Shown: positions 6,583-16,497, counted from the first letter of the stretch. The stretch: 64,000 bases of DNA from Albimonas sp963977235 (GCF_963977235.1 NZ_CAXBOD010000016.1:16424-80423), one strand, 5' to 3'. Numbers and translations: made by a program. The notes: generated by a model from the sequence alone, not told the origin.

Positions 6583-7949
6583 GCGCCGCGGTCCTGACGC
6601 CGGACCTGTGCATCGTGGGAGCGGGCTCGGGCGGTCTTTCGGTAGCCGCGGGGGCGGCGCAGCTGGGCGCCTCGGTGGTGCTGGTCGAGGGCGGCGAGAT
6701 GGGGGGCGACTGTCTCAACTTCGGCTGCGTGCCCTCCAAGGCGCTGCTTTCGGCCGGCGCCCGCGGGCTGGCGTGGGAGGCGGCGCTTGCCCATGTCCGC
6801 GAAGCCATCGCCGCGATCGCTCCCCACGATTCGCAGGCGCGGTTCGAGGGTCTGGGCGTCACCGTCCTGCGCGGCTGGGCCCGCTTCACCGGCCCCAGGG
6901 AGCTGGCGGTCGGCGAGACCCGCATCCGTCCCCGCCGGGTGGTGATCGCCACCGGCTCCTCGCCCGCGGCGCCGCCGGTTCCGGGGCTGGAGACGGTCCC
7001 CCACCTGACCAACGAGACGCTGTTCGAGCCCCGCCCCCGCCCCGACCGCCTGCTGATCCTCGGCGGCGGTCCCATCGGCATCGAGATGGCGCTCGCCCAC
7101 CGTCGCCTGGGCTGCGCGGTGACGGTGATCGAGGCGGGGCGCGCCCTGGGCCGCGACGACCCCGAGGCCGCCGCCGTGGTGCTCGAGGCGCTGCGGGCCG
7201 AAGGGGTGGAGATCCGGGAGCGCACCTCCGTCGCCCGGGCCGAGACGACCGCGACGGGCGTCGCCCTGATCGACGACACCGGCGCCCGGCACGAGGGCGA
7301 CGCGCTGCTGGTCGCGGCGGGGCGCAAGCCCAACCTCGACCGCCTCGACCTGCCCGCCGCGGGGATCGAGGCGGGTCCCGCCGGAGTCACGGTCGACCGG
7401 GGCCTGCGCAGCTCCAACGCCCGCGTCTACGCCATCGGCGACGCGGCCGGCGGGCCGCAGTTCACCCATGTCGCGGGCTGGCACGGGGGGCTGGTGGTCC
7501 GCTCGGCCCTGTTCCGCCTGCCCGTGCGCACCGACCGCAGCCCGATCCCGCGGGTGACCTACGCCAACCCCGAGCTCGCCCAGGTCGGCCTGACCGAGGC
7601 CGAGGCGCGCGAAGCCCATGGCGACAGGCTGGAGGTGATCCGCGAGGCGTTCACCGGCAACGACCGCGCGGTGACCGAGGGCGAGACGGCCGGCTTCCTG
7701 AAGCTGATGGCCGTGAAGGGCCGTCCGGTGGGCGTGACCATCGTCGGCCGCGGGGCGGGCGACCTGATCCTGCCCTGGGTGCTGGCGATGTCGGCGGGTC
7801 TGAAGCTGACCGCCCTCACCGGCATGATCGCCCCCTATCCCACCCGCGGCGAGATCTCCAAGCGCGCGGCGGGGTCCTATTTCACCCCTCGGCTGTTCGG
7901 GAGCCCCTGGCCGAAGCGGGTGGTGCGGCTGTTGTCGAAACTGCCCTAG
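6579..7949 (+). CDS. FAD-dependent pyridine nucleotide-disulfide oxidoreductase (mercuric reductase-like)
   Basis: A 456-residue class I flavoprotein disulfide reductase. It has the FAD-binding dinucleotide fold (LCIVGAGSGGLSVAAGAAQL), the redox pair C45-x4-C50 in GGDCLNFGCVPSKALL, an NAD(P)-binding GGGPIGIEMA, a second FAD motif (VYAIGDAAGG) and the dimerisation domain (VTYANPELAQVGLTEAEA). The C-terminal active-site segment, normally H-P-x-x-E, reads APYPTRGEI, so the catalytic His appears to be Tyr. The protein lacks the mercury-binding C-terminal Cys pair, so true mercuric reductase is unlikely. It is coupled to the TVP38 gene. Confidence 0.88.
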   Translation: MSAAVLTPDLCIVGAGSGGLSVAAGAAQLGASVVLVEGGEMGGDCLNFGCVPSKALLSAGARGLAWEAALAHVREAIAAIAPHDSQARFEGLGVTVLRGWARFTGPRELAVGETRIRPRRVVIATGSSPAAPPVPGLETVPHLTNETLFEPRPRPDRLLILGGGPIGIEMALAHRRLGCAVTVIEAGRALGRDDPEAAAVVLEALRAEGVEIRERTSVARAETTATGVALIDDTGARHEGDALLVAAGRKPNLDRLDLPAAGIEAGPAGVTVDRGLRSSNARVYAIGDAAGGPQFTHVAGWHGGLVVRSALFRLPVRTDRSPIPRVTYANPELAQVGLTEAEAREAHGDRLEVIREAFTGNDRAVTEGETAGFLKLMAVKGRPVGVTIVGRGAGDLILPWVLAMSAGLKLTALTGMIAPYPTRGEISKRAAGSYFTPRLFGSPWPKRVVRLLSKLP

Positions 7950-7978
7950 GTCGGCGCCCGGGAGCGGCGTCGGGAGAG

Positions 7979-8000
7979 GCCCCGGGGGCAAGCCCGGGGC
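7979..8000. terminator. Hairpin between converging genes
   Basis: GCCCCGGG (7979-7986) and CCCGGGGC (7993-8000) around a six-base loop, between the flavoprotein gene and the sugar operon. No T-run on either side. Confidence 0.35.
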
Positions 8001-8062
8001 GCCCGTGGGGCGAGCCGGGGCCTCCTGCCCGCCGCCGGCCGCCGGCGCGGCCTGCGAGGTCT

Positions 8063-9133
8063 TCAGCCCGCCCGCACCGCCTTGCCGGACTCGTCGAAGA
8101 GACGCAGCGCGTTGGGGTCGGTGGCGAGCCGCATCCTGTCGCCTTTCCTGGCGGGCAGGGCGCCAGGGAGGCGGGCGACGAGGGGCTCGGCCTCCGGGCC
8201 CATGTCGAAATAGACAAGCTGGCTTTCGCCCAGCTTCTCGACCAGCGTGGCGTCGCCCTCGTAGAACGGCGCCTCGTCATCCTGCGCCAGGCGCAGGTCC
8301 TCGGGGCGCACGCCGAGGCTCAGTCCCCGGGCGCCCGACGGCGCGGTCAGGGGGACGGGGGCGAAACCCGCGACCTTCACGCCCGCCTCGGTCGCCTCGG
8401 CCGCCAGCAGGTTCATCGAGGGCGAGCCGATGAAGCGCGCGACGAAGGTGTTGGCGGGGTGGCGATACAATTCCATCGGGGCCCCGACCTGCTCCACCCG
8501 CCCCTCGCGCAGCACCACGATGCGGTCGGCGAGCGTCATCGCCTCGACCTGGTCGTGGGTCACGTAGATCATCGTGGTGTCGGCCATCCGCTCATGCAGG
8601 CCCGCGATCTCGATCCGGGTCTGCACGCGCAGGGCGGCGTCGAGGTTCGAGAGCGGCTCGTCGAACAGGAACACCCGCGGATCCCGCACGATCGCCCGCC
8701 CGATGGCGACCCGCTGGCGCTGGCCGCCGGAGAGCTGGCGGGGGAGGCGGTCCAGAAGCGGCTCGAGCTGCAGCATCCGGGCGGCCTCGCGCACCCGCTC
8801 CTCGACCGCGCCCTTGCCGGCGCGCGCCAGCCGCAGGCCGAAGGCCATGTTTTCGTAGACCGTCATGTGGGGGTAAAGCGCGTAGGACTGGAACACCATC
8901 GCGATGCCGCGCTCGGCCGGGGTCAGCTCGTTCACCCGCTCGCCGTCGAAGGCGAGCTCCCCCTCCGAGATCTCCTCCAGCCCCGCGATACAGCGCAGAA
9001 GCGTGGATTTCCCGCAGCCCGAGGGCCCGACGAAGACCACGAACTCGCCCGTCTCGATGGTCAGGTCGATGTCGCTCAGCGCCTGCACGCGCCCGTAGCG
9101 CTTGCCGAGTTTCTCCAGCGTCAGGCGAGCCAT
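8063..9133 (-). CDS. thuK: Sugar ABC transporter ATP-binding protein (MalK/UgpC type)
   Basis: A 356-residue ATPase that powers the sugar importer encoded upstream. It has Walker A (GPSGCGKST), the Q-loop (MVFQSYALYPHM), the signature LSGGQRQRVAIGRAIVRDP, Walker B (VFLFDEP), the H-loop (VTHDQVEAM) and a C-terminal TOBE/MalK regulatory domain from about residue 240. The start at 9133 follows AAGGAA; the frame is open further upstream but the homology begins here. It is the last gene of the operon, 13 bases after the alpha-glucosidase. The symbol is by operon analogy with Thu trehalose systems. Confidence 0.93.
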   Translation of the reverse strand: MARLTLEKLGKRYGRVQALSDIDLTIETGEFVVFVGPSGCGKSTLLRCIAGLEEISEGELAFDGERVNELTPAERGIAMVFQSYALYPHMTVYENMAFGLRLARAGKGAVEERVREAARMLQLEPLLDRLPRQLSGGQRQRVAIGRAIVRDPRVFLFDEPLSNLDAALRVQTRIEIAGLHERMADTTMIYVTHDQVEAMTLADRIVVLREGRVEQVGAPMELYRHPANTFVARFIGSPSMNLLAAEATEAGVKVAGFAPVPLTAPSGARGLSLGVRPEDLRLAQDDEAPFYEGDATLVEKLGESQLVYFDMGPEAEPLVARLPGALPARKGDRMRLATDPNALRLFDESGKAVRAG

Positions 9134-9146
9134 GGGGTTCCTTTCT

Positions 9147-10837
9147 TCATGCGGCCTCCGGCGCCTCGGCCCCGAAATAGGCGTCCCAGGGCCCCAGCCG
9201 CAGGGAGCCATCGATCAGGCGGCCCGAAAAGCCGTGCCCGTTCAGCCCGTGCGCGTCCCAGGGCGCGCGCAGGGCGCGGGTCTCGGGCGAGAGATTGAAG
9301 GCGCAGAGGATGCGCGAATTGCCCTCCGCCCGGGTGAAGGCGACGACGGGGTCGGGCGCCTCCTCCATCTCCAGCCGGCCGCGGGCGAGCGCGGGGTGCG
9401 CGCGGCGGAAGGCCAGCAGGCGGCGATAGGCGTGCAGGACCGAGGCGGGGTCGGCCTCCTGCACGTCGACGGCATGGGCCACATGCTCGGGCGCCAGCGG
9501 CAGCCAGGGGCGCGCGTCGGAGAAGCCGGCGTGGGGCGCGTCATGGACCCAGGGCATCGGCGTGCGGCAGCCGTCGCGGCCCTTGAACTGGGGCCACAGG
9601 CGCAGGCCGTAGGGGTCGCGGATGTCCTCGTAGGGGAGATGCGCCTCGCCCAGGCCCAGCTCCTCGCCCTGGTAGAGGCAGACCGAGCCGCGCAGGCTCA
9701 GCAGCAGGGCCGCCAGCAGGCGGATCTGCTCGGGCTCGTGCATCTTCCAGCGGGAGGGGTGGCGCACGGTGTCGTGGTTCGAGAACGCCCAGCACGGCCA
9801 GGCGCCGCCCCCCGTCCCGGTTTCAGTCTCGATCCCCGTCCCGGCCCCCGGCCCGCGCGCGTCGGCGGCGGCGTGCTGAACGCCCGCGATGATCGTCTTG
9901 ACCCGGGCCGCGTCGGGCGGGTCGGGGGCGAGGAAGGCGAAGTCGTAGCACATGTGCAGCTTGTCGCCGCCGGCGGTGTAGTCGGCCATGACCTCGCTGC
10001 CGCGCTGGCTCTCGCCGACCTCGCCCAGCGTGGCGCGGGCGCGGCCCCCGGCCCCGAACTCGTCCAGCAGGGCGCGCAGCCGCCTGAGGAACGCCAGGTT
10101 CTCGGGTCGGGTCTTGTCGTGCAGGTGCTCCTGCCAGTTGTAGGGATTCTCGGAAGGGGCGGTGTTGGCGTTGCGCAGCGCGGGATCCAGCACCGGATTG
10201 TCGGTCAGCGCAGGGTCGTGGAAGTAGAAGTTCACGGTGTCGAGGCGAAACCCGTCCACCCCCCGCTCCAGCCAGCGCCGCGCCACGCCCAGCACGGCGT
10301 CCTGCACCTCGGGCTCATGGAAATTCAGGTCCGGCTGCGCGGCGAGGAAATTGTGCATGTAGTATTGCTGGCGGGTGGTGTCCCACTCCCACGCCGGGCC
10401 CCCGAAGATCGACAGCCAGTTGTTCGGCGCCGTCCCGTCGGCCTTGGCGTCGGCCCACACGTACCAGTCCGCCCTCGGCCCCTCGCGGCCCGAGCGGCTC
10501 TCGACGAACCAGGGGTGCTGGTCGGAGGTGTGCGAGAGGACCAGGTCGATGATGACCTTCAGGCCCAGGGCATGGGCCTCCTCGACCAGCGCGTCGAAAT
10601 CGGCGTCGGCGCCGAACATCGGGTCCACCTCGGTGAAGCCCGAGACGTCGTAGCCGAAGTCCTTCATCGGCGAGCGGTAGAAAGGCGTCAGCCACACCGC
10701 GTCGGCCCCCAGCTCGGCGACATGGTTCAGCCGGGCGCGCACGCCCGCAAGGTCGCCGATCCCGTTGCCGTCGCTGTCCTGGAACGAGCGGACGTAGACC
10801 TCATAGATCACCGCCCCGCGCCACCACTCCGCATCGG

Positions 10838-10841
<4 letters not shown>
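9147..10841 (-). CDS. aglA: GH13 alpha-glucosidase
   Basis: A 564-residue cytoplasmic glycoside hydrolase family 13 enzyme, likely cleaving the imported alpha-glucoside (trehalose, maltose or sucrose type). Family regions are in order: VIYEVYVRSFQDSDGNGIGD, DLVLSHTSDQHPWF, the nucleophile Asp in GFRLDTVNF, the acid/base Glu in ATLGEVGE, and the transition-state stabiliser in FSNHDTVR. A short low-complexity insertion (GPGAGTGIETETGTGGG) precedes the last motif and is probably a surface loop. The start overlaps the permease stop by four bases. Specificity cannot be fixed by eye. Confidence 0.92.
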
Positions 10842-11718
<877 letters not shown>

Positions 11719-11722
<4 letters not shown>

Positions 11723-12714
11723 CGTCCGCTCCCTTCCAGGTCCAGCCGCGCCACCTTGATGTAGCCGATGGTGATCAGCGCGATGGTCAGGAACAGCATG
11801 GTCGAGGCGGCCGAGCCGTAGGCGAACTTGTCGAACTGGAACAGGTTCTGGTAGGCGAGCACCGACATCGTGGTGGTGTCGGCGTTGTTGGGCGTCAGCA
11901 CGTAGACGATGTCGAAGACCCGCAGCGCATCGAGCCCGCGGAAGATCGTCGCCACGATCAGCGCCGGCGCCACCAGCGGCAGGGTCACCTTCCAGAACAC
12001 CTTCACCGGGTTCACCCCGTCGATCTTCGCGGCCTCGTAGATGTCGCGCGGGATCATCTGCAGACCCGCGAGGATCAGCAGCGCCATGAACGGCGTGGTC
12101 TTCCAGATGTCGACCAGCATCACCGCGATCATCGCCGTGTCGCCCGAGGCGAGCCAGGCGATCGGCCGCTCCATCAGTCCCAGGCTCATGCCGAGGTCGT
12201 TGATCACCCCGAACTGGTCGTTGAGCATCCACGCCCACATCCGCGCCGAGACGATGGTCGGGATCGCCCAGGGGATCAGCACCGCGGCGCGCACCCAGCC
12301 GCGGCCCCGGAACTCCTGGTTCAGCACCAGCGCGATTGCCATGCCCAGTACCGTCTCGACGCTGACCGTGACCAGCGCGAAGCGCACCGTGTTCCACACC
12401 GCGTTCCACCAGTCGGCCGAGGCGAGCAGGCCGAAATACTCGCCCTCTCCGTCGCCATAGTCGAACCACTCGAGATAGTTCTTGATCCCGTACCACTGCG
12501 CGCCGGCCAGATCGTCCAGCGAGGCGTCGGTCAGGCTGAACCAGATGGTGCGGAACAGCGGCCAGCCGGCCACGAAGGCCAGCACCGCCAGCATCGGCAG
12601 CAGGAACAGCGCCGCCGAGCGCAGCCGCTGCGCCCGCAGGCGCGAGCGGCCGGGCCGGCTGGCGGGGGCGGAGGGGGCGGGCGCGCCGCCGCCCTCGGTC
12701 GCGGGCCGGGTCAC
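11719..12714 (-). CDS. thuF: Sugar ABC transporter permease, first subunit (MalF/ThuF type)
   Basis: A 331-residue membrane permease. A disordered, Pro/Ala-rich N-terminus of about 30 residues precedes the first helix (ALFLLPMLAVLAFVAGW). The EAA loop is EAAKIDGVNPVKVFWKVTLP. Together with ThuG it forms the translocation path for the sugar handed over by the binding protein. The start at 12714 is seven bases after the binding-protein stop and the stop overlaps thuG. The sequence resembles trehalose/maltose ThuF subunits more than AglF. Confidence 0.92.
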
Positions 12715-12721
12715 GCGCCGA

Positions 12722-13993
12722 TTACCAGCCCGAGCCCTTGATCCGCTCCAGCTTCGCCGACAGGCGCTTCAGGCTGGCCTCGGCCGGCCGGTCGCCCGAC
12801 AGGGTGGCGTGCACCGCGTCCCAGAACTCGTTCGAGACCTCGTTGTAGGCGCCCTGCGTGGGGGCCGAGGGGCGGGGCACGGTGTTGAGGAAGATCTCCT
12901 TCCACTGCGGGATCGAGGGCTGCGCCTCGGCGATCTCGGGGTCGTCGTAAAGCGCCTCGATGGTCGGCAGGCGGGTCAGCTCGATGGCGCGGGTCTTCTG
13001 CGCCTCCTCGCCGGTGAGGAACATCACCAGCTCGATCGCCGCCTCCTGCTCGTCGGAATACTTCGAGACCGCGAGGTTCCAGCCGCCCAGCGTCGCCGCG
13101 GACCCCGCGCCGCCCGAAGGCAGGGGGGCGATGGCGAACTTGTCGGCCACGGCCGAGTCCTCGCCCTGGCCCAGCGCCCAGGCGTAGGGCCAGTTGCGCA
13201 TGAAGGCCGCGTTGCCGGTCTGCCAGACGCCGCGGCTCTCCTCCTCCTTGTAGGCCAGCACGCCCTCGGGGGAGATCGTGCCGATCCAGCTCGCGGCGGT
13301 GTCTAGCGCCTTCGCCGCCTCGGGGTTGTCGATCGAGATGGTCCCGTCGGGCTCCACGATCTGGCCGCCGCCGTGGGACATCACCCACTCCAGCGCGTCG
13401 CAGGTCAGCCCCTCGTAGGCGGCGCCCTGGAAGACGAAGCCGTGGAAGTCGTCCGCGCCCTCGCCGCGCTCTCCGTCCTGGATGGCCCTCGCCTGCTCGG
13501 CCATCTCCTCCCAGGTCTCGGGGGGTTCGAAGCCGTATTTCTCCATCAGGTCGGTGCGGTAATAGAGGGCCGGCGCGTCCGAGAACATCGGCATGGCCAC
13601 CAGCTTGCCGTCCACCGTCTGGCTCTGGATGATCGACTCGAAATGCTTGTCCGCCTGGCCCTCGGCCGCCGCCGACAGGTCGGTGAAATGCGAGGCGAGC
13701 TGCGGCGCCCAGACCACGTCGGTCCGATAGACGTCGATGTCCGAATTCCCCGCCGACAGCCACAGCCGGTATTGCGCGAACTGGTCGGTGGTCGAGGAGG
13801 GCATCTCCACGATCTCGACGCTGTGCCCGGTCTGCTCCTCGAACTTGTCGAGGTTCATGCGCAGCACCTCGTTGTCCCGGCCCACCGGGCCCGAGACGAT
13901 CGAGAGGTCGGCGGCGAATGCGGGGCCCGCGAGCGCGACGAGCGCCGAGGCGAGCGCAAGGGGATGGCTGGGGGGACGGGTGGGGCGGCTCAT
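12722..13993 (-). CDS. thuE: Periplasmic sugar-binding protein of a trehalose/maltose-type ABC transporter
   Basis: A 423-residue family 1 solute-binding protein. A Sec signal peptide (LALASALVALAGPAFA) ends at AFA|AD. The mature protein has the usual two-lobe landmarks: NSDIDVYRTDVVWAPQLA, PALYYRTDLMEKYGFEPPETW, AYEGLTCDALEWVMSHGGG and AAFMRNWPYAWALGQGE. These match ThuE-like trehalose/maltose binding proteins; the sequence is unlike AglE. The ATG at 13993 has AGGAGG seven bases upstream, clearly better than the earlier in-frame start. It is the first gene of the five-gene operon, behind a leader with a hairpin and a possible operator. Confidence 0.93.
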   Translation of the reverse strand: MSRPTRPPSHPLALASALVALAGPAFAADLSIVSGPVGRDNEVLRMNLDKFEEQTGHSVEIVEMPSSTTDQFAQYRLWLSAGNSDIDVYRTDVVWAPQLASHFTDLSAAAEGQADKHFESIIQSQTVDGKLVAMPMFSDAPALYYRTDLMEKYGFEPPETWEEMAEQARAIQDGERGEGADDFHGFVFQGAAYEGLTCDALEWVMSHGGGQIVEPDGTISIDNPEAAKALDTAASWIGTISPEGVLAYKEEESRGVWQTGNAAFMRNWPYAWALGQGEDSAVADKFAIAPLPSGGAGSAATLGGWNLAVSKYSDEQEAAIELVMFLTGEEAQKTRAIELTRLPTIEALYDDPEIAEAQPSIPQWKEIFLNTVPRPSAPTQGAYNEVSNEFWDAVHATLSGDRPAEASLKRLSAKLERIKGSGW

Positions 13994-14065
13994 GCGGCGG
14001 TTCCTCCTGACGGCGGGGCGTCGGGTCGGGCCGGCGCTCCTGTCCAGATCTCGAGTCACGACGCC

Positions 14066-14093
14066 CCCGGGCCGGGTGTCTTCCCGGCCCGGG
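14066..14093 (-). other. Hairpin in the thuE leader
   Basis: CCCGGGCCGGG (14066-14076) and its complement (14083-14093) form an 11-bp stem with a six-base loop in the transcribed leader, about 70 bases before the thuE start. It lacks a T-run, so it is more likely a stabilising or regulatory stem than a terminator. Confidence 0.4.
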
Positions 14094-14100
14094 ACCGCCG

Positions 14101-14147
14101 CGCATGTGCAATGGCTTTAAACATGCGGGGATGGGGAGGGATGTCAA
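14101..14147 (-). promoter_or_regulatory. Possible promoter and operator of the sugar operon
   Basis: On the minus strand a perfect TTGACA lies at 14147-14142. Downstream, the arms CGCATGT (14101-14107) and ACATGCG (14121-14127) form an inverted repeat 13 bases apart across the expected -10 region, with an AT-rich centre. A LacI-type repressor would be the usual regulator, but none is encoded here and the -10 box is poor. Confidence 0.35.
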
Positions 14148-14289
14148 ACCGCCCGATGCAAGCGCATCCCGACAGACGGCGCCGCGAAACCGGGCAGAAG
14201 ACTGGGCGCGCTGGGGATTTCACGGCCGCGAGCGGTTTCTGCCAGGCGGAGGCGTTTCCGCACGATGGCGCTTCGGCCCCTCGGCGCCC

Positions 14290-14442
14290 TGAAAAGAAAA
14301 ACGCCGGCCGGGCGCAAAGGCCCGTCCGGCGATGGGCGGATCGGTCCGGACCAAAATCGTGCCGGCAGGAGGGAGGTCCCATCGCCACTGGTCCAGACAT
14401 CGCGACCGCACAGGGAGGAGCGGGCGCTTTGACGATCCGTTG
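14290..14442 (-). ncRNA. Candidate trans-acting small RNA with two anti-Shine-Dalgarno loops
   Basis: No protein gene precedes the strong minus-strand terminator at 14291-14331, and a promoter-like element sits at 14449-14477, so a transcript of about 150 nt is implied. Its sequence folds into a first hairpin (arms 14420-14427 with 14402-14409, one mismatch) whose loop contains UCCUCCC. A second hairpin (arms 14389-14397 with 14345-14353) has CCUCCCUCC in its apical part (14368-14376). A closing stem pairs 14431-14439 with 14337-14346, with one bulge. This is the layout of alphaproteobacterial CCUCCUCCC-motif RNAs (alpha-r14/NfeR in rhizobia, CcsR in Rhodobacter), which pair with ribosome binding sites. 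Family membership is inferred from structure and motif only. Confidence 0.6.
14291..14331 (-). terminator. Rho-independent terminator of the candidate small RNA
   Basis: Arms CGCCGGCCGGGC (14302-14313) and GCCCGTCCGGCG (14320-14331) pair over 12 positions with one mismatch and a six-base loop. On the minus strand this is followed by TTTTTCTTTTC. Confidence 0.88.
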
Positions 14443-14448
14443 GTTCCC

Positions 14449-14477
14449 TTACTAACTGCCGACCGACCGCCCGGCAA
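14449..14477 (-). promoter_or_regulatory. Promoter of the candidate small RNA
   Basis: Minus strand TTGCCG (14477-14472), a 17-base spacer and TAGTAA (14454-14449). Initiation would fall near 14442. The -35 region is preceded by C, giving CTTG, a feature also shared by heat-shock sigma promoters, so the sigma factor is uncertain. Confidence 0.5.
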
Positions 14478-14599
14478 GTGTTCTTGACGCGCCATTCGAC
14501 CGCAGCGAACCTCCCGGGCGAAGACGGCGGACGTGACCGGCCGGCGCGCCGGGCGATCCGCCCCCCAAGATCCCGTCGCCATGGGAGGAGACGACCGCC

Positions 14600-15529
14600 A
14601 TGCCGCTGCATCCGTTCATCGAGGTGATGCTCGAGAAGCTCGCCCAACAGCCCGGCCTGTCCGAGCAGTCGCCCGAAGCCGGCCGCGCCCAGGTGGCCGC
14701 CGGCCGCGAGGCCGTGGGCAAGGGCCCCGAGATGGCGGAGGTCCGCGACCTCGAGATCCCCACCCGCGGCGGCTCGATCCCCGGGCGGCTGCTGGTCCCC
14801 TCGGCCGATCCGGCCGGACTGGTCGTCTATCTCCACGGCGGCGGCTGGGTGCTGTGCGACATCGACGACTTCGACACGATGGGCCGCCGGCTTGCCGCCG
14901 ACAGCGGCTGCGCGGTGCTGATGGTCGACTACCGCCTCGCGCCCGAGCATCCGTTCCCCGCCCCGCTCGAGGACAGCGAGGACGCGGTCGTGCATGGGGC
15001 CGAGCTCGCGGCCTCGGCCTTCTCGCGCCCCGTGCCCCTGGCGGTGGCGGGCGACAGCGCGGGCGGCAACCTCGCCACCATCGCCGCGCGGCGTCTCAGG
15101 TGCCGGGTGACGCTGGCGATCCAGGCGCTGATCTACCCGGTGACCGACTGCGACTTCGACCGCCCCTCCTACCGCGAGCGCTCCGAGGGGATGCCGCTGA
15201 AAGGGCGCGACATGGAGTGGTTCTTCGCCCACTACGCCCCGCGCGAGGCCTGGCCGACCCCCGACATCTCGCCGATCCGCGCGCAGGACCTCTCGGGCCT
15301 GCCGCCCGCGGTGGTGACGCTGGCCGAATACGACGTGCTGCGCGACGAGGGGCTGGCCTACGCCCGGGCGCTCGAGGCCGCCGGCGTCCCCGTGACCCTG
15401 CGCGAGATCCCGGGCCTGACCCACGGCTTCATCCGCCTGCACAACCTGTGCGAACCCGCGGCCGAGGAGCTGGCCGCCATCGGGCGCGACATCGCCCGCG
15501 CCTGCAAGGCCGCTCGCGCCGAGGCCTGA
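14600..15529 (+). CDS. Alpha/beta hydrolase of the hormone-sensitive lipase family
   Basis: A 309-residue carboxylesterase-type enzyme. The oxyanion-hole motif HGGGW follows LVVYL; the nucleophile Ser is in GDSAGGN, and the other triad residues are likely Asp in EYDVLRDEG and His in LTHGFIRLH. The preceding VDYRLAPEHPFPAPLED is the family's hallmark between motifs. Members hydrolyse short-chain esters in the cytoplasm. The start has GGAGGAG upstream. A second member of the same family lies at 26219. Confidence 0.93.
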   Translation: MPLHPFIEVMLEKLAQQPGLSEQSPEAGRAQVAAGREAVGKGPEMAEVRDLEIPTRGGSIPGRLLVPSADPAGLVVYLHGGGWVLCDIDDFDTMGRRLAADSGCAVLMVDYRLAPEHPFPAPLEDSEDAVVHGAELAASAFSRPVPLAVAGDSAGGNLATIAARRLRCRVTLAIQALIYPVTDCDFDRPSYRERSEGMPLKGRDMEWFFAHYAPREAWPTPDISPIRAQDLSGLPPAVVTLAEYDVLRDEGLAYARALEAAGVPVTLREIPGLTHGFIRLHNLCEPAAEELAAIGRDIARACKAARAEA

Positions 15530-15538
15530 GGCCGGGAC

Positions 15539-15560
15539 GGGGGGCGGGCGCCCGCCCCCC
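15539..15560 (+). terminator. Terminator palindrome after the esterase gene
   Basis: GGGGGGCGGGC directly followed by its exact complement (22 bases), ten bases after the stop codon. Strong stem, no T-run. Confidence 0.45.
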
Positions 15561-15647
15561 GCTCACGCCCATGTCAGTTGCCCTGCCGCTGCGTCGCCCC
15601 AATTCCTAGGCCGCCGGACCACTCCAGGTCGGAAGAGGGAGATCGAC

Positions 15648-16418
15648 ATGACACGCACGCGTCGCGAAGCGCTGAGGATCGGGGCGGCCGCGCTCGCCGG
15701 CATCGGCACGATCGGGATCATGCCCTGGCGCGCCCGGGCCGAGGGCTATTCCCACGACACCCAGGGCGGCGAGATCGGCATCCACCCCGTCTCCCACGCC
15801 TCGTTCGTGATGACCACGCCGGGCGGCCCGGTGATCTATGTCGACCCGGTGGGCGAGCCCTCGGCCTACGAGGCCCTGCCGGCCGCCGACGTGATCCTGA
15901 TCACCCACCAGCACGGCGACCACTACGCGCCCGAGACGCTGGCGGCGCTGGCTGCGCGCAACGACGCGAGCCTGATCGTGAACCCCGCGGTGATGGAGAT
16001 GCTGTCGGCCGACCTGAAGCCCCGGGCCACCGCCGTCGCCAATGGCGAGACCGCCGACGCCGGCGGCATCCCGCTGCGCGCGATCCCGGCCTACAACCTC
16101 ACGCAGGAGCGGCTGCAGTATCACCCCAAGGGGCGCGACAACGGCTATATCCTCGAGATCGACGGCATGACCGTCTACATCGCCGGCGACACCGAGGACA
16201 TTCCCGAGATGCGCGCCCTGACCGGCATCGACATCGCCTTCGTGCCGATGAACCTGCCCTACACGATGGACGAGACCGCGGCCGCCTCGGCCGTGGCCGA
16301 GTTCAAGCCGACGGTCGTCTACCCCTACCACTACCGCGATTCCGACCTCGACAAGTTCGAGGCCGCCCTCAAGGACGCCTCGGGCGAGAGCGAGGTGGTT
16401 CGCGGCCCCTGGTACTGA
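15648..16418 (+). CDS. Tat-exported metallo-beta-lactamase-fold metal-dependent hydrolase
   Basis: A 256-residue MBL-fold protein of the UPF0173 type. The N-terminus TRTRREALRIGAAALAG has a twin-arginine pair followed by a hydrophobic stretch ending ARA|EG, so export in folded form is likely. The metal site HxHxDH appears as THQHGDHY; further ligands are likely in YIAGDTEDIPEM and VYPYHYRDSD. UPF0173 relatives act on phosphodiester or ester substrates, but the true substrate is unknown. The start is preceded by GGAAGAGGGAG. It follows the esterase gene and is separated from it by a terminator-like palindrome. Confidence 0.88.
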   Translation: MTRTRREALRIGAAALAGIGTIGIMPWRARAEGYSHDTQGGEIGIHPVSHASFVMTTPGGPVIYVDPVGEPSAYEALPAADVILITHQHGDHYAPETLAALAARNDASLIVNPAVMEMLSADLKPRATAVANGETADAGGIPLRAIPAYNLTQERLQYHPKGRDNGYILEIDGMTVYIAGDTEDIPEMRALTGIDIAFVPMNLPYTMDETAAASAVAEFKPTVVYPYHYRDSDLDKFEAALKDASGESEVVRGPWY

Positions 16419-16460
16419 CGCCCCCCGCCCGCCCCCTGACCCCGGGGGCGGGCCCCGTAG

Positions 16461-16478
16461 GGCGCATTTCAATGCGCC
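16461..16478. terminator. Hairpin between converging genes
   Basis: GGCGCATT-TC-AATGCGCC, a palindrome with an AT-rich apex, between the MBL-fold gene and the acyl-CoA dehydrogenase gene. Strong GC palindromes flank it on both sides. Confidence 0.4.
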
Positions 16479-16497
16479 ATGCCGGGGGCCGGCGTCC

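Noticed and set aside
6579..7949. Mercuric reductase (merA)
   Set aside because: The N-terminal HMA domain and C-terminal Cys pair are absent, and no mer genes are nearby; only the flavoprotein family is supported.
12722..13993. AglE assignment for the sugar-binding protein
   Set aside because: The operon order resembles agl systems, but the sequence motifs match ThuE-type trehalose/maltose binding proteins instead.
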